From Chromatiales bacterium (GTDB lineage Bacteria; Pseudomonadota; Gammaproteobacteria; Chromatiales; Chromatiaceae), in contig JAKSBX010000056.1 of NCBI GenBank assembly GCA_022360905.1, positions 1-64,000 of the forward strand: a stretch of 64,000 nt of DNA. The letters run 5' to 3'. The notes under the pieces are model-generated. The model worked only from the letters and a program-made list of their open reading frames with translations. It did no database searches and was not told the origin of the DNA. The position numbers and the translations under genes were made by a program. Shown piece after piece: positions 36,403 through 46,535 of this stretch. The first letter of the stretch is position 1; every line of letters starts with the position of its first letter.

Positions 36403-37364
36403 TGAACCACAAGTCAGCGGGTAATCCGTTCAAGAGTCATAAATATCCGCTCAGCATACGGCTGTTTTTCGCCACGGCCCGAACCCTATTCAGGCTGCTC
36501 GGAAGTCTTGCTCCAAAACTGGCAGGAAAGCTGGCACTCGGGCTGTTCATGATACCACCCAAGTTTCCCTCACCTCGACAGGAGAGGCTTGCCGAACAGA
36601 GCGGTAATGTTCAGTTTCAGCAGATCAATGGTCAGCGTATCGCTGTCTATCGGTGGGGCGAAGGTGAACCGATTCTGTTCAGCCACGGCTGGGGTGGTAG
36701 AGCCGGTCACTTCCATGCCTTGGTCGAGTTCTTGGTTGATGCGGGTTACCAGGCGGTTGCCTTTGATGCCCCGGCCCATGGCCAGTCCAGTGGCAAACGC
36801 ACCAATATGCTGGAGGTGACCACCACTCTGGTAGCCATAGCCGAGTCACTCGGTCCACTCAAAGCGATTGTCGGCCACTCTTTCGGTTCGGGTATTGTAC
36901 TGCTGGCGATGAACCGTTTTCAGCTTGAAGCTGAAAAATTGATTCTGTTCAGCTGCTTTGATGATATCTACTGGGTAACCGATCAGTTCGGCGAGGCCTT
37001 CGCCATGAATCATCAGGTTATTGGCGCAATGCGTGACGAAGCCCAGCGTCGTTATGCAAATCAGCTTGGCGAAACCTGGCAATGGCGTGATCTGTCACCA
37101 TTGAAGACCATTCAATCCATCGAACACGAGATTCTTTTATTGCATGACAGGGAGGATCTCGAAGTCCCCTACCAACATGCTGAAAATCTGATCGCAGTTG
37201 CCGGGCAGGCCAAGCTGCACACCACCAGTGGATTGGGACACAAGAAGATCCTCAGGGATCAGAGCTGCCTGCAAGCCTGCCTGGCGTTCATTCAGCAGCC
37301 TCTAATCGGAAGTGCGGCTGCGATCAGCCGTGGTTCGACTTACGATCAGAATCATCAAGAGTGA
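36402..37364 (+). CDS. Alpha/beta hydrolase
   Basis: 320 residues. A basic, hydrophobic front of about 50 residues precedes the hydrolase core: FSHGWGGRAGHF (oxyanion), DAPAHGQSSG, GHSFGSG (nucleophile Ser) and a C-terminal GLGHKKILRD with the catalytic His; the acid is probably in LLHDREDLEVPY. A lipase or esterase activity fits. Last gene of the TetR operon. Its final 63 bases overlap the end of the oppositely read putP gene. Confidence 0.87.
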   Translation: MNHKSAGNPFKSHKYPLSIRLFFATARTLFRLLGSLAPKLAGKLALGLFMIPPKFPSPRQERLAEQSGNVQFQQINGQRIAVYRWGEGEPILFSHGWGGRAGHFHALVEFLVDAGYQAVAFDAPAHGQSSGKRTNMLEVTTTLVAIAESLGPLKAIVGHSFGSGIVLLAMNRFQLEAEKLILFSCFDDIYWVTDQFGEAFAMNHQVIGAMRDEAQRRYANQLGETWQWRDLSPLKTIQSIEHEILLLHDREDLEVPYQHAENLIAVAGQAKLHTTSGLGHKKILRDQSCLQACLAFIQQPLIGSAAAISRGSTYDQNHQE

Positions 37365-38744
37365 CAGGATAAAACCGGGCACAATCTCATACAGATCGAA
37401 CAGACCACCGGTCATGGGTTTCCATACCACCACGGTCAGCCCACCCGTAATGATACCGGCCAACGCCCCCCAACGGTTCATACCGCGCCAGTAGAGGGAG
37501 AGCAGAACGGCCGGTCCGAATGCGGCGCCGAAACCGGCCCAGGCATAGGCCACCAGATCGAGCACTTTGCTCTCTCTGTCCAACGCCAGCAGAAAAGCGA
37601 TGAGCGCGATCGAGACCACCGCCAGGCGTCCGACGATGACCAGCTCAGTCTCTGTGGCCTGTTTACGTATAAGTCGATAGAGATCACCGGTAAAGGTGCT
37701 GGATGAAACCAATAGCTGGGAGTCTGCGGTACTCATGATGGCAGCGAGAATGGCGGCCAGACAGATCCCCGCCAGCAGCGGGTGAAACATCATATCGACC
37801 AGACGGATAAAGACCTTTTCCGCATCCTCAAGTGGCGTCTCAAAGATCGGGATACCGGCCAGCCCAACCAGACAGGCGGCTCCCAGGGTGATAAACACCC
37901 AACTGACCGCGATGCGTCTGGCCCTCGGCACAAAGCCGACCTGCTGGATTGCTTTGAATCTGGCCAGGATATGTGGCTGACCGAAATAACCCAGTCCCCA
38001 GGCCATCAAGGAGATGATTGCAATCAATCCCAGAGGCTCACCCTGGCTGTTGGTGAAGGGATCGAGCAGCGCCGGATTCTGCTGGGCAATCCTGTCGCTC
38101 ATCTGATCCACGCCGCCAAACACCTGCAGCGCAAACATGGGGATGGCGACCAAGGCAATCAGCATCAGCAGGCCTTGAAACAGATCGGTCCAGGAGACCG
38201 CCAGAAAGCCGCCGAAGGCGGTGTAGAGAATGATCACCAGCACCCCACTCGCCACAGCCCAGAGATAGGGGAGACCGAACACCGCTTCGAACAGTTTGCC
38301 GCCGGCCACCAGTCCGGAGCTGGTATAGAAAAGAAAGAAGAGTAAGACAAAGATCGACGAGACCACTCGGATTAAACCGCTGTTATCCTCAAACCGGTTT
38401 GAGAGATACTCCGGCAGGGTCAGGGCATTGCCCGCCTCTTCAGAGGCACGTCGTAGTCTGGCAGCCACCAGCCGCCAGTTGAGCCAGGTTCCCAGCAACA
38501 AACCCAGGGCAATCCAGACTGCTTCGAGACCTGCCAGGTAGGCATAGCCGGGCAGACCCAGCAGAAGCCAACCGCTCATATCCGAAGCGCTGGCGCTTAA
38601 TGCGGCAACCCAACTGCCCAGACGCCGGCCACCGAGTACGAAATCGGACAGATTGCGGGTGCGTCGCCAGGCCACCACGCCAATCCCCAGCACCACCAGG
38701 AGATAGAGAACAAAACTCAAACCAACCATCAGTTGCTGGCTCAT
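37302..38744 (-). CDS. putP: Sodium/proline symporter
   Basis: Sodium-coupled uptake of proline, used as a nutrient or osmolyte. 480 residues with about 13 membrane helices and the SSS-family signature. Conserved blocks are FVLGGRRLGSWVAALSASAS, DMSGWLLLGLPG, the AFGGFLAVSWTD region, and AAIMSTADSQLLVSSS. Its start overlaps the stop of the upstream radical SAM gene (ATGA), and its end overlaps the convergent hydrolase. No putA is near. Confidence 0.93.
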   Translation of the reverse strand: MSQQLMVGLSFVLYLLVVLGIGVVAWRRTRNLSDFVLGGRRLGSWVAALSASASDMSGWLLLGLPGYAYLAGLEAVWIALGLLLGTWLNWRLVAARLRRASEEAGNALTLPEYLSNRFEDNSGLIRVVSSIFVLLFFLFYTSSGLVAGGKLFEAVFGLPYLWAVASGVLVIILYTAFGGFLAVSWTDLFQGLLMLIALVAIPMFALQVFGGVDQMSDRIAQQNPALLDPFTNSQGEPLGLIAIISLMAWGLGYFGQPHILARFKAIQQVGFVPRARRIAVSWVFITLGAACLVGLAGIPIFETPLEDAEKVFIRLVDMMFHPLLAGICLAAILAAIMSTADSQLLVSSSTFTGDLYRLIRKQATETELVIVGRLAVVSIALIAFLLALDRESKVLDLVAYAWAGFGAAFGPAVLLSLYWRGMNRWGALAGIITGGLTVVVWKPMTGGLFDLYEIVPGFILSLLMILIVSRTTADRSRTSD

Positions 38745-40036
38745 GACTGACTCCTTTTTTGCAACTTGTTAATCTTCCCCAGATAGGCTGATTTCATCGC
38801 CGCTTCAAAGGCTTGGTTGGTGGGATACTCATAACCGAATACCGGTTGCCACAGATCGTGATTTTCCATGCAGAGATAGAAAAACACCTGTTCATGCCAG
38901 GGCTGTAACGACTGATAGGCAAAAGAGAACATCTCCTGCTTGGTGACTTTCGGGTAGGAGAGCTTGCCGTCGCTCTCCACCCAGGGCATCTGCAATATCT
39001 TGCTCTGAAAACCTTTGCGGGCACGCAGCTTTTTGATCACCGGTTTGATATAGGTCAGGGTACCCAGGGAGAGCAGCACCACCTCATCGGCGGTGAATTC
39101 ATCCAACAGGCGCTGAAAGAGCGCCCCGTAATCGTCTTGCCAGTTGTCGTAGTGAATCATCGGATGGAGATGGAAACCGATCAGCGTCCCACGATCGGCA
39201 ATCTGCCGCGCGCAATTCAGGCGCTCATCCAGGGATGCGGTCAAATGCTCCTCATGGGCGATCAGGGTTGGTGTATTGAGTGACCAGGTACAGAGCAGAT
39301 TGCTCGGCAGATCCCGCTTCAGCAGATGCTGGATATTTTTCGATTTGCTCTTCAGCTCCAGAATCACATTCGGGTGTTGCCAGGCGAACTCCAGCACGGC
39401 ATCGAGTATGCCGCCCTGATTGCCCCACATTAAGGAGTCGGAGGATTGTCCGGTACCGATGTGGTAGAAACGATCCGGATCGATCTCGAGTTGCGCCAGT
39501 TTTTCCGGAAAACGGCTATCGAAGCGTACTTCATCGCCATGATAGAAAGACTGAATGCTGCAGTAACTGCAATCGAAGCCACAGTTCTCCACCGCATCCA
39601 GCGTCAGCAGATTGCAACAGCGGGTGCGGGGGGATGCCACCGGACAGGGTCCCAGTCCCAGTTTCTGCTTCTCAACTTCGCCCCGGCGGATCCGCTGTTC
39701 CGCCCGGGGTGGCGTGAGCGGAATAGTTGGGTAGTGGTTGGGCTTCTCGCGCAACGCCTGCCACGCCTCGCGCAGATGATCCAGCAACAACTTGCGCCGC
39801 TGCTTTGGGGCCAGCTCGGCGGGCAACTCGGCTGCCCAATAGTGAGCCAGTTCACCCTCCCCCCACATCGCCAGATCGGCGGCCATGTCGCACAGCTGTC
39901 TCAGCTCCTGCTGGGTGAAGCGGTGTTGCTTCGCCTGGTGTTCGATAAATTGCTGCTGGGCCGGGGCAAGACGCTCGATACCGGCCTGCTTGAGCAGTGT
40001 GGTGACTCTGGTCGGATCGAGTGAGGAGTGGGTCAT
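38741..40036 (-). CDS. Spore photoproduct lyase-like radical SAM protein
   Basis: 431 residues. The radical SAM cluster motif is CGFDCSYC (CxxxCxxC), followed by SIQSFYHGDEVRF. Then HIGTGQSSDSL, ELKSKSKNI and STNTP-like SLNTPTLI, as in spore photoproduct lyase homologues. About 130 extra residues at the front are helical. Spore formers use the true enzyme to repair UV lesions; homologues in non-sporulating bacteria have uncertain roles, perhaps other DNA photoproducts. It overlaps putP by ATGA and follows der by 11 bases, so it may be read from the der operon. Confidence 0.85.
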   Translation of the reverse strand: MTHSSLDPTRVTTLLKQAGIERLAPAQQQFIEHQAKQHRFTQQELRQLCDMAADLAMWGEGELAHYWAAELPAELAPKQRRKLLLDHLREAWQALREKPNHYPTIPLTPPRAEQRIRRGEVEKQKLGLGPCPVASPRTRCCNLLTLDAVENCGFDCSYCSIQSFYHGDEVRFDSRFPEKLAQLEIDPDRFYHIGTGQSSDSLMWGNQGGILDAVLEFAWQHPNVILELKSKSKNIQHLLKRDLPSNLLCTWSLNTPTLIAHEEHLTASLDERLNCARQIADRGTLIGFHLHPMIHYDNWQDDYGALFQRLLDEFTADEVVLLSLGTLTYIKPVIKKLRARKGFQSKILQMPWVESDGKLSYPKVTKQEMFSFAYQSLQPWHEQVFFYLCMENHDLWQPVFGYEYPTNQAFEAAMKSAYLGKINKLQKRSQS

Positions 40037-40047
40037 CCGCAGACTCC

Positions 40048-41439
40048 TCAGCGTTTGCGTGAAACAAACTTCTTCAGTCGCTGGCGCTTTTGTATCTGGC
40101 GCTTGGTGAGTTTGTTCTGCTTGCCCTGATAAGGATTGTCACCGGAACGAAATTCAATGCGGATCGGTGTACCCCTGAGTTTGAGTACCGAGCGGAAGCG
40201 TGAGATCAGATAACGTTTGTAACCGTCCGGAACCTTTTCGGTCTGATTACCGTGAATCACGATCAGCGGCGGGTTCTTCCCCCCCTGATGGGCGTAGCGG
40301 AGCTTGATCCGCCGACCGTGCACCAGTGGCGGTTGATGCTCCTCCACCAGGGCTTCCAGAATGCGGGTCAATTCAGGGGTGGCCAGATCCCGCATCGCGC
40401 TCTTGTAGACCTGATCCACCAGGCTGAACAGATCGCCGACCCCGGAACCGTGCAGGGCAGAGATATAGTGGTGCCGGGCGAAACTGAGAAACGGCAGTTT
40501 GCGCTCAATCTCGGTTTTGATCCACTCCCGCTGATCCTGTGACAGGCCGTCCCATTTGTTGATCACCAGGATCAGGGCACGGCCGCTCTCCAACACATGA
40601 CCGGCCAGAGTGGCATCCTGCTCACCGATCTCCTGCTGGGCATCCAGTACCAGCAGTACCACATTGGCCTCCTGCATCGATTGCAGTGTCTTGATGATAC
40701 TGAATTTTTCAATCGCTTCCTTGATCCGGGCACGGCGTCTCACACCGGCGGTATCGATCAGGGTGTAGCGTTTGTCATTGCGGGTGATCGGAATATAGAT
40801 GCTGTCCCGGGTGGTACCGGGCTGATCATAGGCCACCACCCGCTCTTCACCCAGCAGACGATTGACCAGGGTCGACTTACCGACGTTGGGGCGACCCACC
40901 ACAGCGATCTGAACCCCCTTCTCCTCATCGGCCCCCACCTCTTCCGGCAGCGGAAACTGAGCCAGTATGCCGTCGATCAGGGTGCGAACCCCTCGTCCGT
41001 GAACGGCTGCAATGGCGATCGGATCACCCAGTCCCAGGCGATAGAAATCACTGGCAACCAGACTCTCATCCAGCCCCTCGCTTTTATTCACCGCGACGGT
41101 AACGGGCTTGCCGGTCTTGCGCAGTTGCTGGGCGATGATCTCATCCCCGCCGGTACACCCCTCGCGGCCATCCAGCAGGAACAGGATATGGTCCGCTTCA
41201 CCGATCGCCTGATGCACTTGCTGCTCCATCAGTTGGTCGATACCCAACTGATCGCCGCTGATCCCCCCGGTATCCACCACCACATAGGGATGCTTACCCA
41301 GCTTTCCGGTGCCGTACTTGCGGTCGCGGGTCAACCCGGGCTGGTCGGCAACCAGTGCATCGCGGCTTCGAGTCAATCGGTTGAAGAGGGTGGATTTGCC
41401 CACATTGGGGCGCCCAACCAGTGCAATCACCGGTAACAT
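40048..41439 (-). CDS. der: GTPase Der (EngA), ribosome assembly
   Basis: Double GTPase needed for maturation of the 50S subunit. 463 residues: G domain 1 starts [18 protein letters not shown] domain 2 [18 protein letters not shown] near residue 180; DTGG and DTAG, NKSE and NKWD motifs follow. The KH-like C-terminal domain ends in a Lys/Arg-rich tail. Its start overlaps the bamB stop (TGATG). Confidence 0.97.
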   Translation of the reverse strand: MLPVIALVGRPNVGKSTLFNRLTRSRDALVADQPGLTRDRKYGTGKLGKHPYVVVDTGGISGDQLGIDQLMEQQVHQAIGEADHILFLLDGREGCTGGDEIIAQQLRKTGKPVTVAVNKSEGLDESLVASDFYRLGLGDPIAIAAVHGRGVRTLIDGILAQFPLPEEVGADEEKGVQIAVVGRPNVGKSTLVNRLLGEERVVAYDQPGTTRDSIYIPITRNDKRYTLIDTAGVRRRARIKEAIEKFSIIKTLQSMQEANVVLLVLDAQQEIGEQDATLAGHVLESGRALILVINKWDGLSQDQREWIKTEIERKLPFLSFARHHYISALHGSGVGDLFSLVDQVYKSAMRDLATPELTRILEALVEEHQPPLVHGRRIKLRYAHQGGKNPPLIVIHGNQTEKVPDGYKRYLISRFRSVLKLRGTPIRIEFRSGDNPYQGKQNKLTKRQIQKRQRLKKFVSRKR

Positions 41440-42602
41440 CAGAGTGTCTCGGCATCCAAGGGGTGGGCCTTCAGTGCGGTCAGGGTTCCCCCCTCATCCA
41501 GTACATAGACCCGATCATCGATCACCAGAGGCTGGTAGCGTATCGCATCGCTACCCACTTTGATCCGCGCCATCTGATGTCCATCTTCCTGGGAGAGCCA
41601 ATGAACATAACCATCCAGATCACCGACCACCAGATAGTCACCCACCATCGCCGGGGCGGTCAGGCGTCGGGCATGCATCGCTTTTTGCTGCCAGAGGGTG
41701 GCCCCATTGGTGGCATCCAGCGACCAGATATGATCCTCGTCATCGGTGACGAACAGCTGTCGCCAGGAGGCATCCAGACCGGCATGGGAGGAGATCTCCC
41801 GACGCCACAACACCACACCGCTCGATTCGGAGACGGCAGCGACTTCGCCCTGAAAAGCCGCCACATAGGCGGTACCTTCCACCAGCTTTGGATCGGAATC
41901 GATATCGACCACCCGCTCCAGTTCAGTACGCCCCTTGGGGGCGGAGATCGAGGCCTCCCAGGCCACCAGACCGGCATCCAGGGTCAGACCGATCAGCTTG
42001 CCGCCGGCAAACCCGGAAACCACCAGTGAGTCACTGATCACCGGAGAGCTATCACCACGCAGGGATAACACCGGTACGCTGCGATCGTAGAGCCAGCGGC
42101 GTTCACCACTGTCGATGGCGAAAGCGGCTACGCCTCCATCACCGGTTCTGCAGACCACAGAACCACCGCCGATGGCAGGAACCGACAGCACCTCACTACC
42201 AACCCGTTTGCGCCAGCGTAGCTCACCCGCTTCGCTATCGAGCACGATCAGCTCCGCTTCCATGGTGCCTAACGCCAGCAGCCCCTCCGCCAGACCAGGG
42301 CCACCACTCAGCGGGCTCTCGGTATCCACCGACCAGAGCTCGTCACCACTCTTGGCGTCCAGGGCATAGACTTCACCGGAAGGCTCGGCAAGATAGATCA
42401 CCCCATACTGGTAGGCGGGCGGCAGTTTGAGTTGCGCCCCATCGCCCCCTTCAAAATCCTCATCCCAAAGGGTTTCGATGCGCAGCTCCTGCTCCAGCTC
42501 GACCAGCTCGGCAGGAGGATCCGTATTGTCGGTACCGGTAAAAAGGCTGCAACCGGTCAGTAGCAGCAAAGGCAGCCAGATCAGAACACGATGCATGACC
42601 AT
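41439..42602 (-). CDS. bamB: Outer-membrane assembly lipoprotein BamB
   Basis: Beta-propeller lipoprotein of the BAM complex that inserts outer-membrane proteins. Start chosen at ATG 42602, just past the yfgM stop; the alternative TTG upstream would overlap. The signal ends in the lipobox LLTGC, followed by eight propeller-blade repeats with PQQ-type motifs ([25 protein letters not shown], and similar). 387 residues is normal. Confidence 0.93.
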   Translation of the reverse strand: MVMHRVLIWLPLLLLTGCSLFTGTDNTDPPAELVELEQELRIETLWDEDFEGGDGAQLKLPPAYQYGVIYLAEPSGEVYALDAKSGDELWSVDTESPLSGGPGLAEGLLALGTMEAELIVLDSEAGELRWRKRVGSEVLSVPAIGGGSVVCRTGDGGVAAFAIDSGERRWLYDRSVPVLSLRGDSSPVISDSLVVSGFAGGKLIGLTLDAGLVAWEASISAPKGRTELERVVDIDSDPKLVEGTAYVAAFQGEVAAVSESSGVVLWRREISSHAGLDASWRQLFVTDDEDHIWSLDATNGATLWQQKAMHARRLTAPAMVGDYLVVGDLDGYVHWLSQEDGHQMARIKVGSDAIRYQPLVIDDRVYVLDEGGTLTALKAHPLDAETL

Positions 42603-42603
42603 T

Positions 42604-43230
42604 TCAGGGATTGGCAACGGCCAGATCGTCCAGCTTCATCTGCAGCAGTGAGCGATCATTGACCTCTTGGCTCATCGCCTCGGTATAAGCGGCGGCGGCC
42701 GCTTCAAGATCCCCTTTGGCATGGGCGATATCACCGCGAACCACAGCGAATTCACCGGCGAAACTACCGCTGGTTACGCTGGCCTGCTGCTCTGCGCCGG
42801 CCAGATCACCCTCATCCAGCAGGATTCTGGCAAGATTGAGTTGCGCCATCTGAGTCAGTGCAGGCACCTTGCTCTGTTGGATAATTCCTGTCAGCTTTTG
42901 CTTCGCCAAGTCGCGCTCTCCCGCCTCCATATGCAGACGAACCTCCGAAAGGGCGGCAAAGGTAGCGTAGCTGCTGCCTTCATAATTCTGCTTGATCAGT
43001 TCGGCCTGCTTGCTTGCAGACTGATTGTCACCGCGCTGTACCGCGCCAACCAGTTGACTGAACGCCGTAGAGGCCTCGGCACCGACACGATCCTGATGGT
43101 TACCCCAGGCCTGCCAACCGAACACACCCCCCAGTCCGATCACCAGACCGGCGATTACTGAGGTGCCGTTCTCTTTCCACCAGCGTTTTATGGCCTCGAC
43201 CTGTTCTTCTTCGGTCTGATATGTACTCAT
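42604..43230 (-). CDS. yfgM: YfgM family protein, periplasmic chaperone ancillary to SecYEG
   Basis: 208 residues: a short cytoplasmic front with EEEQVEAIKRWWKENG, one membrane helix near 23-43, and a periplasmic TPR-like domain. It has the family signature and the conserved position between hisS and bamB. YfgM binds SecYEG with PpiD and helps exported proteins fold. Confidence 0.92.
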   Translation of the reverse strand: MSTYQTEEEQVEAIKRWWKENGTSVIAGLVIGLGGVFGWQAWGNHQDRVGAEASTAFSQLVGAVQRGDNQSASKQAELIKQNYEGSSYATFAALSEVRLHMEAGERDLAKQKLTGIIQQSKVPALTQMAQLNLARILLDEGDLAGAEQQASVTSGSFAGEFAVVRGDIAHAKGDLEAAAAAYTEAMSQEVNDRSLLQMKLDDLAVANP

Positions 43231-43285
43231 AATGCTCTAACCCATTAAAGTCATTTGATTCACGATTAAATTTCGATCTCGATGG

Positions 43286-44557
43286 CTAGCCGACAAGCAA
43301 CTCAGCAAGCGTCGACTCAAGTTCCGATAGACCAATCTGGCGCTGCTCACCCCCGCGCAAAGGCTTCAGAATGATCTCATGCTTGTGCAACTCATCCTCA
43401 CCCAGGATCAGGGCAAAGCGGGCCTGGCTCTTATCCGCCTTTTTCAGTTGGCTCTTGAAACCGCCGCCACCGCAATGGCTGATCAGCCGCAGCGCCGGCA
43501 ACCGATCCCGTAACTGTTCCGCCAGTTTGACACCTTCCCTTTCAGGGGCTTGCCCCAGGGTCACCAGATAGACGTCAGGAACCGGCAGACGTTCCATCAC
43601 ATCACTCTCTTCCAGCAGGGCGATCAGCCGCTCCAGCCCCATCGCAAAGCCCACCGCCGGAGTCTCTCGGCCTCCCAGCTGTTTCACCAGGCCATCGTAT
43701 CGCCCACCGGCACACACCGTACCCTGTGCACCCAAGGCCTCGGTGACCCATTCGAACACGGTCCGACTGTAGTAATCCAGTCCCCTGACCAAACGGGGAT
43801 TCTCCACATAGGCCACTCCCGCATCATCCAGTCCCTGACAGATCGCCCGATAGTGGGCGAGCGACGCTTCCCCCAGGTGCTGCATCAGGGTTGGCGCGTT
43901 GGCAATCAGCTCCGCCATCTCCGGGTTCTTGCTGTCAAGAATCCGCAACGGATTGGTTTCCAACCTGCGTTTACTGTCCTCATCCAGGGCATCCATATGC
44001 TGTTTTAGGTAGTCGACCAGCTGCTCTCGGTAAGCTGCACGCTCTTCCGAGGTGCCCAACGTGTTGATTTGCAATTGCAAATCCTCGAGACCGAGTTCAT
44101 GCCAGATTCTGGCGGTGATCAGAATCTGTTCAAGGTCGATATCCGGCCCACTCATACCGAAGCTCTCAACCCCGATCTGATGAAACTGACGATAACGCCC
44201 CTTCTGCGGGCGCTCATGGCGAAACATAGGGCCCTGGTACCAGAGCCGCTGAGTCTGATTGAAGATCAGACCGTGTTCCAGCCCAGCCCGCACACACCCG
44301 GCTGTGCCCTCCGGACGCAGGGTGAGGCTGTCCCCATTGCGGTCTTCGAAGGTATACATCTCCTTCTCAACGATATCGGTCACCTCACCGATGGAACGCT
44401 TGAAAAGGTCGGTCATCTCGACAATCGGCATGCGGATTTCCGCATACCCATAGCGGTTCAATACCGAGCGCACCCGGTCTTCGAGAAACTGCCAGACAGG
44501 GGTCTGCTGGGGCAGGATGTCCTTCATCCCACGGATGGCTTGGATCTGCTTTGCCAT
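43286..44557 (-). CDS. hisS: Histidyl-tRNA synthetase
   Basis: Class II synthetase charging tRNA-His. 423 residues with motif 2 around [16 protein letters not shown], histidine-site [23 protein letters not shown] and motif 3 GFAMGLERL. The C-terminal anticodon domain includes [20 protein letters not shown]. Length and context are typical. It is followed 56 bases later by yfgM. Confidence 0.97.
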   Translation of the reverse strand: MAKQIQAIRGMKDILPQQTPVWQFLEDRVRSVLNRYGYAEIRMPIVEMTDLFKRSIGEVTDIVEKEMYTFEDRNGDSLTLRPEGTAGCVRAGLEHGLIFNQTQRLWYQGPMFRHERPQKGRYRQFHQIGVESFGMSGPDIDLEQILITARIWHELGLEDLQLQINTLGTSEERAAYREQLVDYLKQHMDALDEDSKRRLETNPLRILDSKNPEMAELIANAPTLMQHLGEASLAHYRAICQGLDDAGVAYVENPRLVRGLDYYSRTVFEWVTEALGAQGTVCAGGRYDGLVKQLGGRETPAVGFAMGLERLIALLEESDVMERLPVPDVYLVTLGQAPEREGVKLAEQLRDRLPALRLISHCGGGGFKSQLKKADKSQARFALILGEDELHKHEIILKPLRGGEQRQIGLSELESTLAELLVG

Positions 44558-44703
44558 TTGGACTCAAAAAATATGGATAAAAGCAGGCAAGATTAACATG
44601 TTATGCAGGCCTCGTGTACTCTCTCATGCGAATGCATGAAATCAGCCTGAGGTCAGATCGTTGGCCGCTCGGCGTATGTCGTGAGTGTTATCGGCATGAG
44701 CGG

Positions 44704-45750
44704 CTAGAGCTTATCGGGATCCAGGGTGAATCGGGCCACTTTACCGCGAGTGAACGGCGTTAGATCGAATCGTTGACCATCAATGGTCAGCGTCACCACC
44801 GAGGCATCGCCCAATACCACATTGAACGGTCCGTAGTCGCTGCTCAGACGTCGTTTGGCACCACTGCGCATCTCACCGATGATCCTGGCTTTCCCATCCA
44901 GGCTTCTGACTTCGGTCCAGCAGGGACCCTCAAAGCTGAACAGAAGTGACTTTGAACGGCTCTCCACGGGTGCCGGCGTCTCCTCGACGACAACTTCAGC
45001 TTCAGCTTCAGCCTGCACGGGCTCTATTTCCGACACCTGTGGCTCTGCTGGAGACTCAACCGGCTCAGGCAGAGTTTCATTGTCGGTTTGCACAGGTAGC
45101 GGTTCGATGGTGACAGGCACCTCCAAGGTTTCAGTCTGCAGAGGAGCACCACTCACCTCTAGCTCCGGCACAGGATCATCCGGGACAAGCGGCTCGGCCG
45201 GTTGCATCTCCTGCCGTTCCAGTTGGATGTCCACATCAGCTGGCTGAATGTTTACATCGTCCGGCATCGAGGCCTCGGGCAGACTCTTTTGGCCGATCGG
45301 ATAGGGCTCAGGCGGTTCCAGTTCAGCCCGGGTCTGCCACCAGAAAAAGAGCAGCGCCGCCAAAGCGACAATAATCCCCCAGGTCACCAGACGCATCACC
45401 CCATGGCCGCTGTGCATGGGTTTACCTTCAGCGCGCTCCGGATTGTTCAATATCGTCTGCTCTTCGATCTCCGGAAACTGCCGCTGATAGGCGGCAACTA
45501 CCGCATCCTCTTTCAGACCGACCAATCGAGCATAGTTTCTGAGATAACCTTGCACGAACACCGGCCCGGGCAGGTTGTCGTAATCATCCCGTTCCAGGGA
45601 GTCAATAATGGAAACTTGTAGATGGAGCTGTGAAGCCACCGACGCAGCATTCATACCCTGACGTTCCCGGGCCTTTTTCAGTAGCGAACCAGGCCCCTGC
45701 TGGGGAGCCGATACCGCTTTTTCCTGATCGTCGTTATCGGGTGGATTCAT
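44704..45750 (-). CDS. rodZ: Cell-shape protein RodZ
   Basis: Links MreB to the membrane and maintains rod shape. 348 residues: N-terminal Xre-like helix-turn-helix near 20-90 (LLKKARERQGMNAASVASQLHL), one membrane helix near 118-138 (VTWGIIVALAALLFFWW), a long Pro/Glu/Val-rich periplasmic linker, and the C-terminal DUF4115 beta domain from about 265. ATGA overlap with pilF. The gene ispG, usual between rodZ and hisS, is absent here. Confidence 0.92.
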   Translation of the reverse strand: MNPPDNDDQEKAVSAPQQGPGSLLKKARERQGMNAASVASQLHLQVSIIDSLERDDYDNLPGPVFVQGYLRNYARLVGLKEDAVVAAYQRQFPEIEEQTILNNPERAEGKPMHSGHGVMRLVTWGIIVALAALLFFWWQTRAELEPPEPYPIGQKSLPEASMPDDVNIQPADVDIQLERQEMQPAEPLVPDDPVPELEVSGAPLQTETLEVPVTIEPLPVQTDNETLPEPVESPAEPQVSEIEPVQAEAEAEVVVEETPAPVESRSKSLLFSFEGPCWTEVRSLDGKARIIGEMRSGAKRRLSSDYGPFNVVLGDASVVTLTIDGQRFDLTPFTRGKVARFTLDPDKL

Positions 45751-46535
45751 TGCACTTCTTCAGCTTGGTAGAGCATCTGTATCTCGGGTGAATCAGGAAA
45801 TTCTTTGAAGAGTTTTCCCTTGTACTCATCGGCTTTGGCCAAATCCTTAAGTCTCTTCTCAATCTGAATACCAAGCCATAACGACGCAGAGGATGGTCTG
45901 GACTCACTGTGATAGCGTTCCAGATAGGCACGCGCTGAAAGATTCTTTTTCTGTTCCAGTGAGAGTTCCGCCATCTGATAAAGCGCCGTGGCATATTTAG
46001 GATTGGTGGTCAGTGCCCGACGATAGTAATTTTCCGCCTTCGACCGATCGCCGGCACGTTCACGGCACAGACCCGCATTGGTCAATGCCACCCAGGGCGT
46101 GGGATAGAGCGGATTGGCCAGTGCCTGTTTAAAATCGGACTCCGCATCCTCCAGCCTGCCCTGCTTACAGTAGAAACTGCCCCGGGCATTGCGGATATAG
46201 GGATCCTGGCCATCCAGCTTGATCGCCTCTTCGAAGTGAATGCCGGCCAGCTGCTGATTGCCCAGTCGCTCATAGAGGATGGCGATCACATTGTGTGCCT
46301 GGGGATAGTCATCATCGACTTTGATCGCTTTCTTGAGCTTTTTCAAGGCCACTGCAGACTGGCCATCGCGCATGTATTCGATGCCCATATCAACATAGAT
46401 CTTGGCCGGACTGTTACGCTTCTCCCGACCCAGACTGCCGGTGGTATCCGCACTCTTCTGTTGTGTGGCACAAGCCGAAAGCAGCAGCACAAGTAGAGAG
46501 GAGAGAATCACCCGGCTAGCAGAAATTGATTTCAT
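45747..46535 (-). CDS. pilF: Type IV pilus biogenesis lipoprotein PilF/PilW
   Basis: Outer-membrane lipoprotein that helps assemble the PilQ secretin. 262 residues: signal with lipobox LLSACATQQ, then about six TPR units (YMRDGQSAVALKKLKKAIK, YERLGNQQLAGIHFEEAI, and so on). It is coupled by ATGA to rlmN upstream and rodZ downstream. Confidence 0.9.
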   Translation of the reverse strand: MKSISASRVILSSLLVLLLSACATQQKSADTTGSLGREKRNSPAKIYVDMGIEYMRDGQSAVALKKLKKAIKVDDDYPQAHNVIAILYERLGNQQLAGIHFEEAIKLDGQDPYIRNARGSFYCKQGRLEDAESDFKQALANPLYPTPWVALTNAGLCRERAGDRSKAENYYRRALTTNPKYATALYQMAELSLEQKKNLSARAYLERYHSESRPSSASLWLGIQIEKRLKDLAKADEYKGKLFKEFPDSPEIQMLYQAEEVQ

